From: UMGS172 sp045587185
Lineage (GTDB): Bacteria > Bacillota > Clostridia > Oscillospirales > Acutalibacteraceae
DNA: 57,607 bases
NCBI GenBank assembly: GCA_045587185.1
Contig: JAZNBS010000002.1
Location: 1-57,607, forward strand
Direction of reading: 5' to 3'
Below are positions 8,531 to 17,400 of this stretch, in pieces. A program made the position numbers and the translations under genes. Below the pieces are notes generated by a model that was not told the DNA's origin, did no database searches, and saw nothing but the letters and a program-made list of their open reading frames with translations. Numbering within the stretch: position 1 is the stretch's first letter; the number at the start of each line of letters is the position of its first letter.

Positions 8531-8581
8531 ACTCTCTATTGAGAGTATTTCAGTATAACATATAGAACATTTGTTCGTCAA
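8531..8581 (-). promoter_or_regulatory. Putative SOS-controlled promoter with LexA box
   Basis: On the minus strand TTGACG (8576-8581) and TTATAC/TATACT (8552-8558) are 17-18 bases apart. CGAACAAATGTTCT (8564-8577) overlaps the -35 and matches the Gram-positive LexA consensus CGAACRNRYGTTYC at all but the last position. A second palindrome, ACTCTC-TATT-GAGAGT (8531-8546), lies at the expected start point and could be a further operator. The remaining sequence from 8582 to 8813 is AT-rich and without genes apart from small hairpins (CCCCTT/AAGGGG near 8690). Confidence 0.6.
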
Positions 8582-8813
8582 TAGTTTTTTTATAATTTTT
8601 TCAATATTTTTTCAAAAGCCGGAAATACTATATATTTACACCTCGTTTTGAAGTACAGATTTTTATATAGAAATCAAAGGGCGAGGCCCCTTAAAAAAGG
8701 GGGAATCTGGGGCGATTTTCGGCACTTTTTTGCCCTGTGTGGCGTTTAAAAAGTTAAGGCGGGTGTTTACTCGTTTGAGCATTCACTCTCCTTAAATCGC
8801 CTTATTTTTGTTT

Positions 8814-9620
8814 TTATCCGCCGTAGTTTTCATCACTCATAAGTATGCATACATACCATTTATCATTGGCTTTTGTTACTCCTACGGCGATGTATTTATA
8901 CTCGGAGCTACCGACATATGACCAATGTTTCTGACTGTTATGAAAACCATCTGCGATTCGGTCGGACATACTTTCCGCCGTGCCGAACCAATTGCCCATC
9001 CCGATAGCTTCTCGGCTGTAGCCGTAATAATAACTATCATCTGGTAACCCATAGGGTGCTAAATCGATGTACTCCCCATATTTTAACTCGTTGCACACAC
9101 TTTGCTCGGCTCGGTGCGAGAAGTTTTCAACAAGCTCATTTGCTCTGTACCGTGCCACCTCTGTCAGTCCGGTGAGCATCGTAGCTACCATATCTCCCTG
9201 TGCTATGCGGTAGGCATTAACCTTTTCTGTGACAAACCTTTCGATCTCTGCAGGATCGACATCCGGCCACTCAATTCCCACATATATTTCCTCTTGTGCT
9301 TCTTCAGTTTTCGGCGGTGTTTCTTCTTCGAGTTCAGTATTTTCCACCACCGTTCGCTCTATCGAATTGACAGTTGTCGTGGGCTCTTTGACGATCGGCT
9401 TTGTTGTCTGATCCTTGCTCTCGGTGGGGACAGGCTCTTTTTCTTTCTCTGTTGGCTCTACCGCCGTTGTGAACGGTATTGTTTCGGTTGGTGCTTCTGT
9501 TATTACCGTTTCCAATACCCTTGTCGGTGGACTTTCTGTAGGCGGCGGTGCGGTGTTGCCAACGCATCCTACTATACTCACGAGCACCACACAGCAGAGA
9601 AGGATAATGATTTTTCTCAT
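8814..9620 (-). CDS. CAP/SCP-domain lipoprotein
   Basis: 268 residues. Signal peptide with lipobox IVGC (Cys at about 19), then a Pro/Thr/Glu-rich linker to about residue 110, then a CAP domain of the YkwD type: VNAYRIAQGD, GLTEVARYRANELVENFSH, EAIG, FHNSQKHW and the final strand YKYIAVGVTKANDKWYVCILMS. It is expected on the outer face of the membrane. Clostridial CAP proteins have no settled reaction. Its start overlaps the stop of the preceding gene (ATGA), so the two are translationally coupled. Confidence 0.85.
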   Translation of the reverse strand: MRKIIILLCCVVLVSIVGCVGNTAPPPTESPPTRVLETVITEAPTETIPFTTAVEPTEKEKEPVPTESKDQTTKPIVKEPTTTVNSIERTVVENTELEEETPPKTEEAQEEIYVGIEWPDVDPAEIERFVTEKVNAYRIAQGDMVATMLTGLTEVARYRANELVENFSHRAEQSVCNELKYGEYIDLAPYGLPDDSYYYGYSREAIGMGNWFGTAESMSDRIADGFHNSQKHWSYVGSSEYKYIAVGVTKANDKWYVCILMSDENYGG

Positions 9621-9901
9621 ATATCCTCGACCTCCTCCAAGCCTTGCATCACTTCCACCATTATGCGTGTTGCGAGGATAAATCCCGAGCTGAATGCCTC
9701 ACGCTCGGTGATGCAAGATAGTTCGATTGTGCGGTCCTTGAACTTTTCAAAGGTTTCTTTTTGCTTCTCTGTTAACCCCGTCGTCAATTCATCCTCATTC
9801 TTGCATATCAGCTTGACGAGCCTATCCACTCTCGTTCCTCGCTTGATATACCTTTCGTGCGGACTGATGTTGCCATAGTATAAATCTTCAAGTGTTGTCA
9901 T
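9617..9901 (-). CDS. DUF6809-like small protein
   Basis: 94 residues beginning TTLEDLYYGNISPHERYIKRG, with a central predicted helical pair (NEDELTTGLTEKQKETFEKFKD) and ending FILATRIMVEVMQGLEEVEDI. I recognise this as the pattern of DUF6809 proteins found in clostridial prophages and integrative elements; the function is unknown. An AAAGGAGG site precedes the ATG at 9901, which I prefer over the frame start at 9937. The stop overlaps the start of the CAP lipoprotein. Confidence 0.7.
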   Translation of the reverse strand: MTTLEDLYYGNISPHERYIKRGTRVDRLVKLICKNEDELTTGLTEKQKETFEKFKDRTIELSCITEREAFSSGFILATRIMVEVMQGLEEVEDI

Positions 9902-9984
9902 AAAAATTACCTCCTTTGCAGTACAAACACATACCACAAAGGAGGCAACAAGTCCAGAGAATATTTTTTAAAATCTTGATTCTA

Positions 9985-10710
9985 TCAATCAAGTTCTCGA
10001 ACTAAATAAAATTCCTGAAGATCATCCAGCCTTAACAAAGCCGGTGAATTGCCATATGGAACGCCTACATCAATATCTATCCATGTTTTTGTTTTGAGAA
10101 TTTTCCCTTTGTTTGCGTGGTCATAAGACATGGTGGGAGTGTGGCCAAACACTGTAATTATATCATCAAAATACTCATCCGTAATTTCCGGCCATGTCCA
10201 AATAAGTTCGTCGACAGTATAGTCGGCGAGTTTTTTGTTTTTGTCGAAATTATCAAGACCTGCATGAACGAGTAAAAAATCTTTATCTCCGGCGCTTACG
10301 GTTTCATAAATAGGAGCATCTCGCAAATATTCCAATATATCGGCCACCGTATCGGGCTCGGTCTGCATTAAACTTCTAAGGGCCTTTAATGTAATATCTC
10401 CACCGTTTTGCGTATAGTTCATTAAAAGTTCCATTTTTTCTTTAGTAAAATTTTTGATGTTTTCATCGGTGATTTCTTCAAAGACAAAACCACAACTAAG
10501 CAACATAGCTTCATGGTTGCCTAAAATCAATTGTGCGTTTGGTTGTTCCAATAGCCATTTTAGTATCTCAATACCACCATCATTTTGTCTATCAATTACA
10601 TCGCCCAAAATAAACAACCAATCATTGTCATTAAAACTTACGATATTAAGTAATCGTTTCAAATCGGCTAATGGAAGCCCATGAAGATCTGAAGTTACAT
10701 ATATAGCCAT
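9985..10710 (-). CDS. Calcineurin-like metallophosphoesterase
   Basis: 241 residues with all metal-binding blocks of the PPP/bis(5'-nucleosyl)-tetraphosphatase group: SDLHG (7-11), GDVIDRQ (about 36), GNHEA (about 64), HAGL (about 155) and GHTPT (about 194). It would remove phosphate from protein or dinucleoside polyphosphate in the cytosol; the substrate cannot be read from sequence. It is divergent from the polymerase gene, with 110 bases between. Confidence 0.85.
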   Translation of the reverse strand: MAIYVTSDLHGLPLADLKRLLNIVSFNDNDWLFILGDVIDRQNDGGIEILKWLLEQPNAQLILGNHEAMLLSCGFVFEEITDENIKNFTKEKMELLMNYTQNGGDITLKALRSLMQTEPDTVADILEYLRDAPIYETVSAGDKDFLLVHAGLDNFDKNKKLADYTVDELIWTWPEITDEYFDDIITVFGHTPTMSYDHANKGKILKTKTWIDIDVGVPYGNSPALLRLDDLQEFYLVRELD

Positions 10711-10820
10711 TTTACACCGCCTTTTATTTTACCACATTATTAATATACACTCAACTGTGACCTATTTTTGTCCCACCGTTTGTTATAAAATACAAACACA
10801 ATAAAAAAGGAGTGTTTTAA
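10711..10820. promoter_or_regulatory. Divergent regulatory region before the polymerase module
   Basis: Contains an inverted repeat GTTTGT-TATAAAAT-ACAAAC (10778-10797) that encloses a plausible -10 for the plus-strand polymerase gene; no clear -35 is visible. The pattern TTGT...ACAA recurs at the WYL promoter (18032-18044). An AAAAGGAGTG ribosome site precedes the ATG at 10821. Confidence 0.45.
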
Positions 10821-13517
10821 ATGCCTAGTTCAAACGAAATGAGAAAAGATGACGCATATGACAAAAGAGTTGAGCTTCATTGCCACACAAATATGTCTTT
10901 TAAGGATGGTGTTGCAACTGCCGACGAGATAATAAGCCAGGCTTTTAATTTTGGTCATAAAGCGATTGCTATTACCGATCATGGTTCAGTAAGAGCCTAC
11001 CCTGAAATTGCTAACGCCGTTAAAAGAATCAAGAAAGAAGGCGGAGATATCAAGCCTATCTATGGTGTAGAGCTGTATTTTGTTAACGATGTAGATTATG
11101 ATATTTCAAACTTAACCGAAAAAGAAATAATAAGCCGAAAAACACATCTCATAGTATTGGTGAAAAATCAAAAGGGGCTAAAAAGCTTATATAAAATGAT
11201 GTCTGATGCAGAAATTTTTTTAAAGTGGAATGAAGCTCCTGTTATTAAGCGTTCTTCTTTAGATAAATACCGTGAGGATTTTATTATCGGTTCTGCCTGT
11301 GAGTGCGGAGAATTATATCGGGCTATTATTGCAGGCAAAGGCGATGCCAAACTTGAGAAAATTGCAGATTATTATGATTACCTTGAAATACAGCCACTTG
11401 ATAACAACAAGTTTATGATAAAGAAAAGCTCTGAACCCGATGTGTATGATAAAAACGGGAATATCATTGAAAACCGTTTTAAAGAGGTTGAGAGCATTGA
11501 GATAATTAAAAGATTTAACCGTAAAGTCATAGAAATTGCGGATAAACTTGGCAAGCCTGTAGTTGCTACCGGTGATGTGCATTTTGTTGACCCCGAAGAT
11601 AGTCTTATAAGAAAGATTTTAATGGCAAGACAAGGTTATGCTGATTTTGAAGAACAAGCACCGCTATATTTTCGTACAACCGATGAAATGCTCGAAGAGT
11701 TTTCATATCTTGGGGAAGATAGAGCCTTTGAAGTGGTTGTTAAAAACACAAATCTTATTGCAGATATGATTGAAGAAATCGTGCCATTTATAGAGGGATA
11801 CCATCCGTTTGTTATCGAAAACGCTGATAATGATTTAGAAAAAACATGTAGCGAAAAAGCAACCGAGTTGTATGCGGTAAATGGTTTTTTACCATGTGCT
11901 ATAAAGGAACGACTCGATGCGGAACTTCATCATATAATAGAGCATGATTTTTCTTCACATTATATGATAGCATATCTTATAGTTAAACAACTGAAAGATC
12001 AGGGTGAGTATGTATTTGCTCGGGGTTCGGTAGGTTCTTCTTTTGTTGCATACCTTTTAGGGATAAGCGAAGTTAATCCCTTAGAGCCGCATTATTTATG
12101 TCCTCAATGTCATCATATAGAATTTGTTACCGATTATTCTGTATATTCAGGATTTGACTTGCCACATAAAGCTTGTCCTTTATGTAGTTCTAAAATGAAA
12201 AGTGACGGACACAATATTCCATATGAAATGTTTATGGGTTTAGACGGGGACAACGTACCGGACATTGACCTTAATGTTCCGGAGAGTGTGCAGGATAATG
12301 TTAAACAGTTTCTTTTGGACTACTTTGGAAAAGAAAGAGTCGCTTACGCAGGCACAATATGTTCTATAGCGCCTTTGACGGCCGAGGGTTATATTCGCAA
12401 TTATGAGGAACTTGCCGACACAATCATACCCTCTGAGCAAAAAAAGCATATTATAAACAAACTTTGTAATATATACACAAGAAGCGGTCTGCATCCCGCC
12501 GGACTATTTATTTTGCCTGAAGGAAAAGAATTTGCTGATTTCACGCCCTGTTGTCCGGTAGAAAGTTTTTACTTGCCGATTTCGCAAAAAACCACTTTTG
12601 ATTTTTATCATCTGCACGATACAATCGTAAAGCTTGATATTTGGGGTCACATTATTCCCGATATTTTTAAATTGCTTCATAAATTTACGGGAATATCTCC
12701 AGTTGATGTAGATATTCAGGATCCTGAGATATATAAACTTTTCAGCGATGTAAGTGCCCTAGGGATATCAGCTGAGGATATTGACGGTATAACCGTAGGA
12801 ACGCTTGGGTTGCCCGAATATAATACTGATTTCATGAGGAAACTGATTGAAAAAGGCCAACCACAAAGTTTTGCCGAGCTTGTAAAAATCAGTGGATTAG
12901 GTAATGGTCCGGATTTATTGATAAATATTGCTGAGCGTCTTATTGATCAATATCCTTTAAGTAAACTTATTGCCTTAAGATCGGATATTATGCTTGATTT
13001 AATGAGAATCGGTGTAGATAAAGCGACCGCATATAAATTTGATAAAGCTATACGAATGGGCTTTTTATCTATAGGATGTCTTAGTGATAACGAGGTTGCA
13101 TACCTTAAAGAAATAACAAAACCTTTGGGGAGTTGGTACTTTGATTGCTGCTCAAAAATTCGTTATATGTTTCCGAAAGCCCTCGCCGCAGCCTATGTTA
13201 TAAATGCTTTGCGCCTTGCTTGGTTTAAGTTATATTATCCTGCTGAGTTTTATGCAGCTTATTTTAGCGTGTGTTTTGAAAGAAACGAGTTTAATTTCAA
13301 TGTTTTACCCGATGGCTTAGGCGAAATTGATGGTTATTTAAACAAAATTAAAAGCATTAAAGGCGAGGATTCATGCGAATACAAGAATATATATACGGCT
13401 ATGATTGCAGCAAAGGAATGTATTGCCAGAGGAATTAAATTTTTACCGCCTGATATGGAAAATTCTGACCCCGATAATTACATTCCCGAAAACGGCAACA
13501 TCAGAATACCTCTATAA
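10821..13517 (+). CDS. PolC-type DNA polymerase III alpha subunit lacking OB and exonuclease domains
   Basis: 898 residues; full PolC is about 1,430. It starts straight into the PHP domain (RVELHCHTNMS, AIAITDHGSV, PIYGVELYFV). Where PolC has the 3'-5' exonuclease inserted, this protein passes directly to the second PHP part (HLIVLVKNQKGLKSLY, IIGSACECGELY, VVATGDVHFVDPED). The palm follows: RGSVGSSFVAYL, a CPQC/CPLC zinc site (about 427-455), VPDIDLN with both metal-binding Asp (481, 483), and VKLDIWGH (Asp 606). The usual KAHAAAY motif reads KALAAAY. It is followed after 15 bases by the DnaB-like gene. Seen: an intact polymerase core without proofreading. Inferred: element replication, repair or defence. 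Confidence 0.9.
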   Translation: MPSSNEMRKDDAYDKRVELHCHTNMSFKDGVATADEIISQAFNFGHKAIAITDHGSVRAYPEIANAVKRIKKEGGDIKPIYGVELYFVNDVDYDISNLTEKEIISRKTHLIVLVKNQKGLKSLYKMMSDAEIFLKWNEAPVIKRSSLDKYREDFIIGSACECGELYRAIIAGKGDAKLEKIADYYDYLEIQPLDNNKFMIKKSSEPDVYDKNGNIIENRFKEVESIEIIKRFNRKVIEIADKLGKPVVATGDVHFVDPEDSLIRKILMARQGYADFEEQAPLYFRTTDEMLEEFSYLGEDRAFEVVVKNTNLIADMIEEIVPFIEGYHPFVIENADNDLEKTCSEKATELYAVNGFLPCAIKERLDAELHHIIEHDFSSHYMIAYLIVKQLKDQGEYVFARGSVGSSFVAYLLGISEVNPLEPHYLCPQCHHIEFVTDYSVYSGFDLPHKACPLCSSKMKSDGHNIPYEMFMGLDGDNVPDIDLNVPESVQDNVKQFLLDYFGKERVAYAGTICSIAPLTAEGYIRNYEELADTIIPSEQKKHIINKLCNIYTRSGLHPAGLFILPEGKEFADFTPCCPVESFYLPISQKTTFDFYHLHDTIVKLDIWGHIIPDIFKLLHKFTGISPVDVDIQDPEIYKLFSDVSALGISAEDIDGITVGTLGLPEYNTDFMRKLIEKGQPQSFAELVKISGLGNGPDLLINIAERLIDQYPLSKLIALRSDIMLDLMRIGVDKATAYKFDKAIRMGFLSIGCLSDNEVAYLKEITKPLGSWYFDCCSKIRYMFPKALAAAYVINALRLAWFKLYYPAEFYAAYFSVCFERNEFNFNVLPDGLGEIDGYLNKIKSIKGEDSCEYKNIYTAMIAAKECIARGIKFLPPDMENSDPDNYIPENGNIRIPL

Positions 13518-13532
13518 CCAAGGAGAACGGAT

Positions 13533-14330
13533 ATGATAAAGAATAAAGAGATAATAAATGAAGTTGCTATGAAAAATCATCTTGATAGGCCTGACAATCG
13601 ACGGCTTTCTACGGGATTTACACAGCTTGACGGTATAATAGGTCTTAATGATTTAAATAGTGGATATTTTATATGCCTTGCTTCACGTCCCGGTAAGGGT
13701 AAGTCAACGTTTATGTTGGATCTGCTTCTTAACTTGGCTATTAGTTCAGGTCGTGAAATATTGTATATTACAAATGAAAAAACCGAAAAGCAGATCGTCG
13801 TTAGCCTTATACAAAAGCTGAGTGGCGCGGATGTAAACCCCGAGCGCAAGCCTTATGATTCTGGCACCACAGACAGTATGTCTTCCGCCCTTTCTGTTTT
13901 AAGTCAATTAAACATTTCTATAATAAGTAATAGTGAATCTTGCGAAAGTATAAAAAACACACTATCTGTAATTGTTAAACCAGCCGCTGTATTAATTGAT
14001 GGGTTTGAAGCGATTTCACAGGATTTTGAAAAGGATTTTATGATGATAAGAAGCCTTTGTAAAAACCTAAACATACCGATAATTATAAGTATGTGGACTG
14101 GGAAGATGCAGAAAAACCGTTTTCGACCCAGTTTAAGCGACATTCACCCTATTGTTGCAAGGCTTGCAGATAGCATTTGGCTACTGCATAGAGAAGCATA
14201 TTATGTTTTGGACAAAAAAACTGTTGATGATATTCCTGACACTGAACTCATAATCTGTAAAAACCGAAACGGAGAGAATGGAACAATACAACTTAAGTTT
14301 GACGGTAACACAAAAAGCTTTACAGAATAG
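13533..14330 (+). CDS. DnaB-like RecA-fold ATPase without N-terminal domain
   Basis: 265 residues matching only the C-terminal helicase domain of DnaB. TGFTQLDGIIGLNDLNSG leads to Walker A SRPGKGKST (about 49-57), the ILYITNEK strand, Walker B-like AVLIDGFEAIS (about 152) and a final strand with ICKNRNGENGTIQLKF, the DnaB-type K-x-R-N-G signature. Absence of the N-terminal domain and linker suggests it does not form a standard replicative hexamer alone. It lies between the polymerase and the nuclease-helicase genes, with an AAGGAG site, and is probably co-transcribed with both. Confidence 0.82.
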   Translation: MIKNKEIINEVAMKNHLDRPDNRRLSTGFTQLDGIIGLNDLNSGYFICLASRPGKGKSTFMLDLLLNLAISSGREILYITNEKTEKQIVVSLIQKLSGADVNPERKPYDSGTTDSMSSALSVLSQLNISIISNSESCESIKNTLSVIVKPAAVLIDGFEAISQDFEKDFMMIRSLCKNLNIPIIISMWTGKMQKNRFRPSLSDIHPIVARLADSIWLLHREAYYVLDKKTVDDIPDTELIICKNRNGENGTIQLKFDGNTKSFTE

Positions 14331-14331
14331 C

Positions 14332-14371
14332 ACAAACACCCGATGGAATATTTTTCGCCCATCGGGTGTTG
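14332..14371 (+). repeat. Hairpin repeat copy 1
   Basis: ACACCCGATGG and CCATCGGGTGT around an AT-rich loop, directly after the DnaB-like stop codon, followed by TTGTATATTTTT. Copy 2 at 17994-18037 is nearly identical, and a related stem occurs at 20370-20420. It probably acts as a partial terminator between genes. Confidence 0.75.
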
Positions 14372-14405
14372 TATATTTTTCTTGCTGATTAAAGGGGGAA
14401 AATAT

Positions 14406-17400
14406 ATGAATGCGAAAGAAATCCGAGAAATACTTATTTCTTATATCAAAGCTACAAATGGTGAAATTCGGATATATCAAGAAAAAAGTATCGGGTCATC
14501 AATTTGTGACGTAATGACAGTCACAGATAAACTCATAGGTTATGAGATAAAAAGTGATCTTGATAACTATGTACGCCTTAACGAACAAGTGAAAGCATAT
14601 GATTTGTTTTTTGATAAAAATTATTTGGTTGTAAGTGATGGACACTTAAACTCCGCATCAGCAAAAATCCCAAATCATTGGGGTATTATCTGCATACGCA
14701 ACGATGATGTTAGGATAATTCGGAATGCTTCTGACAACCCTTTAGTTTCTCGCAGAAAACAGCTCTCTGTTTTGTGGAAATTAGAATTGAAAAATTTGCT
14801 TATAAAAAACGCAATGCCACTTTATGCTCAAAAAGAAAAAGGCTTTATTGCTGATAGAATAGCGGCATTGGTTGATGGTAAAACCCTCGGTAGACAAATA
14901 GCCGACGAACTAATGCATAGAGATTATTCAATATACGACGCAACCGACTATACAATTTATTCGGAAGGAAGCGAAGCTTTTCCCGCCGAAGAAATTGTTG
15001 ATATTCTTTCTGAAAACAATCTAGCCAGTTTCACATTAGATAAATGGATTGCTTTATATAAGCAGGCAACCGCTGTTAAAGAACAAAAAGAGACGATTTA
15101 TAAAAAACCTATTGCGGAACGGACGGTCCATGCTATACCATACACCGATATAGAAGTTTCACTCGGTGTCCCTTGGATAAGCCCTGCGATCATCAACGAT
15201 TTTTTATATCACATTTTGAACAAAAATCACCTGTATTGGCCCGAAGGGAATTTAATTAATTATGTTGATTACGAAGAAGTTACGGGTTGTTGGCAGATAT
15301 CGCAAAAAAGATATTTAGGCGAAAACAACACAAACGCCGAAGTTAAATACGGACTCAAACGGTACAACGCTTTGTTTATACTTGAAGCGACTCTTAATTT
15401 GCGTGAAATAAAGTTGTATGACAAGGGTAATATTTATAACGAAAAAGACACAATGGCTGCCATAGAAAAGCAAAAACTAATTAATGAAGAATTCAAAAAT
15501 TGGATCTGTCAGGATGAGGACCGTCGCTGGATGGTAGAAGATGCTTACAATAAGATTTTTTCAAAATATGAAAAAACTGTTTATGACGGCAGTGCTTTAA
15601 AATTCCCCGATATGAGTTCTAAGTACGAATTGTTCCCTTATCAAAAAGATGCCGTGCAAAAAATATTAAATTCAAAGAATACGTTGCTCGCCTTTGATGT
15701 TGGTGCCGGAAAAACTTATATAATGATTGCGGCAGCAATGAAAATGAGGTCAGAGGGGATATCACGAAAGAATTTGTTTGTCGTGCCAAATCATATCGTT
15801 GGACAGTGGGAAAAAATTTTTACTGAACTATACCCTAAAGCTAAAGTTTTGGCTGTAGAGCCAAAGACATTTAAACCTGATATGCGATACAAAGTATTGA
15901 AGCAAATGCGAGACGGTGATTATGACGGGATAATTATGGCATATAGCTGTTTTGAAATGATACCGTTGTCTGCAGATATCGTTCTAAACAACATGGATAC
16001 TCAACTTAAACGGCTTGAAGATGCATTGCGTTCCATGAGGTATAGCTCATCATACTCTAGGTCTTTTACCACCCCGTTATCCAACGAGAAGAAATATATT
16101 ATTAAGCTTACCAACGACTTTTTGGACAGTATGAATCCTTCAAATAGTAGCGATATTACTTTTGATCAACTGGAGATAAACACCATATTCGTGGATGAAG
16201 CTCATAATTATAAAAATCTTCCGATACGAACCAATCTTAAGAATCTTAATGGTATAAATACTAAAGGTTCAACGAAATGTCAAGATCTATTACACAAGGT
16301 TCGACACATACAACAGAACAATGGCGGCAGAGGGGTCGTTTTTGCAACTGGCACGCCTCTTTGCAACTCTATTTCCGACGCATATGCCATGCAGATGTAT
16401 CTACAATACGATGAACTTCAAAAGAGTCATTTAGATGTATTCGACAATTGGGTAAAAACATTTGCAAGACCGGAGCAAATCTGTGAAATTGATGTTGATA
16501 CATCAAAGTTCCGGTTTATAAGAAAGTTTGCTAAATTTTTTAATCTTCCCGAACTTTCAAATATGTTCTCACAAATTGCAATCTTTTATGCTACAAATAA
16601 CGCAGAATTTCTACCCGATTTTAAAGGCTATACCGATGTTGTAATTGAAAAATTTACCGAGCTTACCGATTATATGCAAGATTTGTGCAAAAGAACAGAA
16701 AAAATCCGAAGCAAAGAAGTCGACAGAAAATGTGATAATATGCTCAAAGTAAGTACCGATGGCAGAAAAGCGGCTTTAGATTTAAAACTTGTGGGACAAA
16801 CCCAGCCATATAATGAATCTTCAAAGGTATATCGTTGTGTAAAAAATGTTTATGATATTTACTGTAAACATCCCGAAACAACTCAGTTGATTTTCTGCGA
16901 TTATTCTACCCCGAAAGGTGATGATTTCAGTGTGTATGCAGAACTGCGCACCAGGTTAATGGAAGCGGGTATCCCCAAAAAAGAAATTGCTTTTATACAC
17001 AGTTATCAAACCGAAAGCAAAAAACTTGAGTTGTTTAGAAAATTCAATTCGGGTGAAATGCGAATTTTGATAGGTTCAACCTTCAAACTGGGTATAGGTG
17101 CAAACGTTCAAGTAAAACTTAAAGCAATTCATCATCTTGATGTTCCTTGGCGACCCGCTGATATGGTACAGCGCGAGGGCAGAATAATAAGGCGTGGAAA
17201 CGAAAACAAAGATGTCATGATTTTTCGTTATATTACAAAAGGTAGTTTCGATTCATACTCGTGGCAGATTCTTGAAACTAAGCAGCGCTTTATATCACAA
17301 TTTCTTTCGGGAAGTTCTTATCAAAGAACAGCGTCCGATTTAGAGAATAATATATTAACCTATGCAGAGGTTAAGGCGCTTGCACTGTCAGAGCCGCTTA

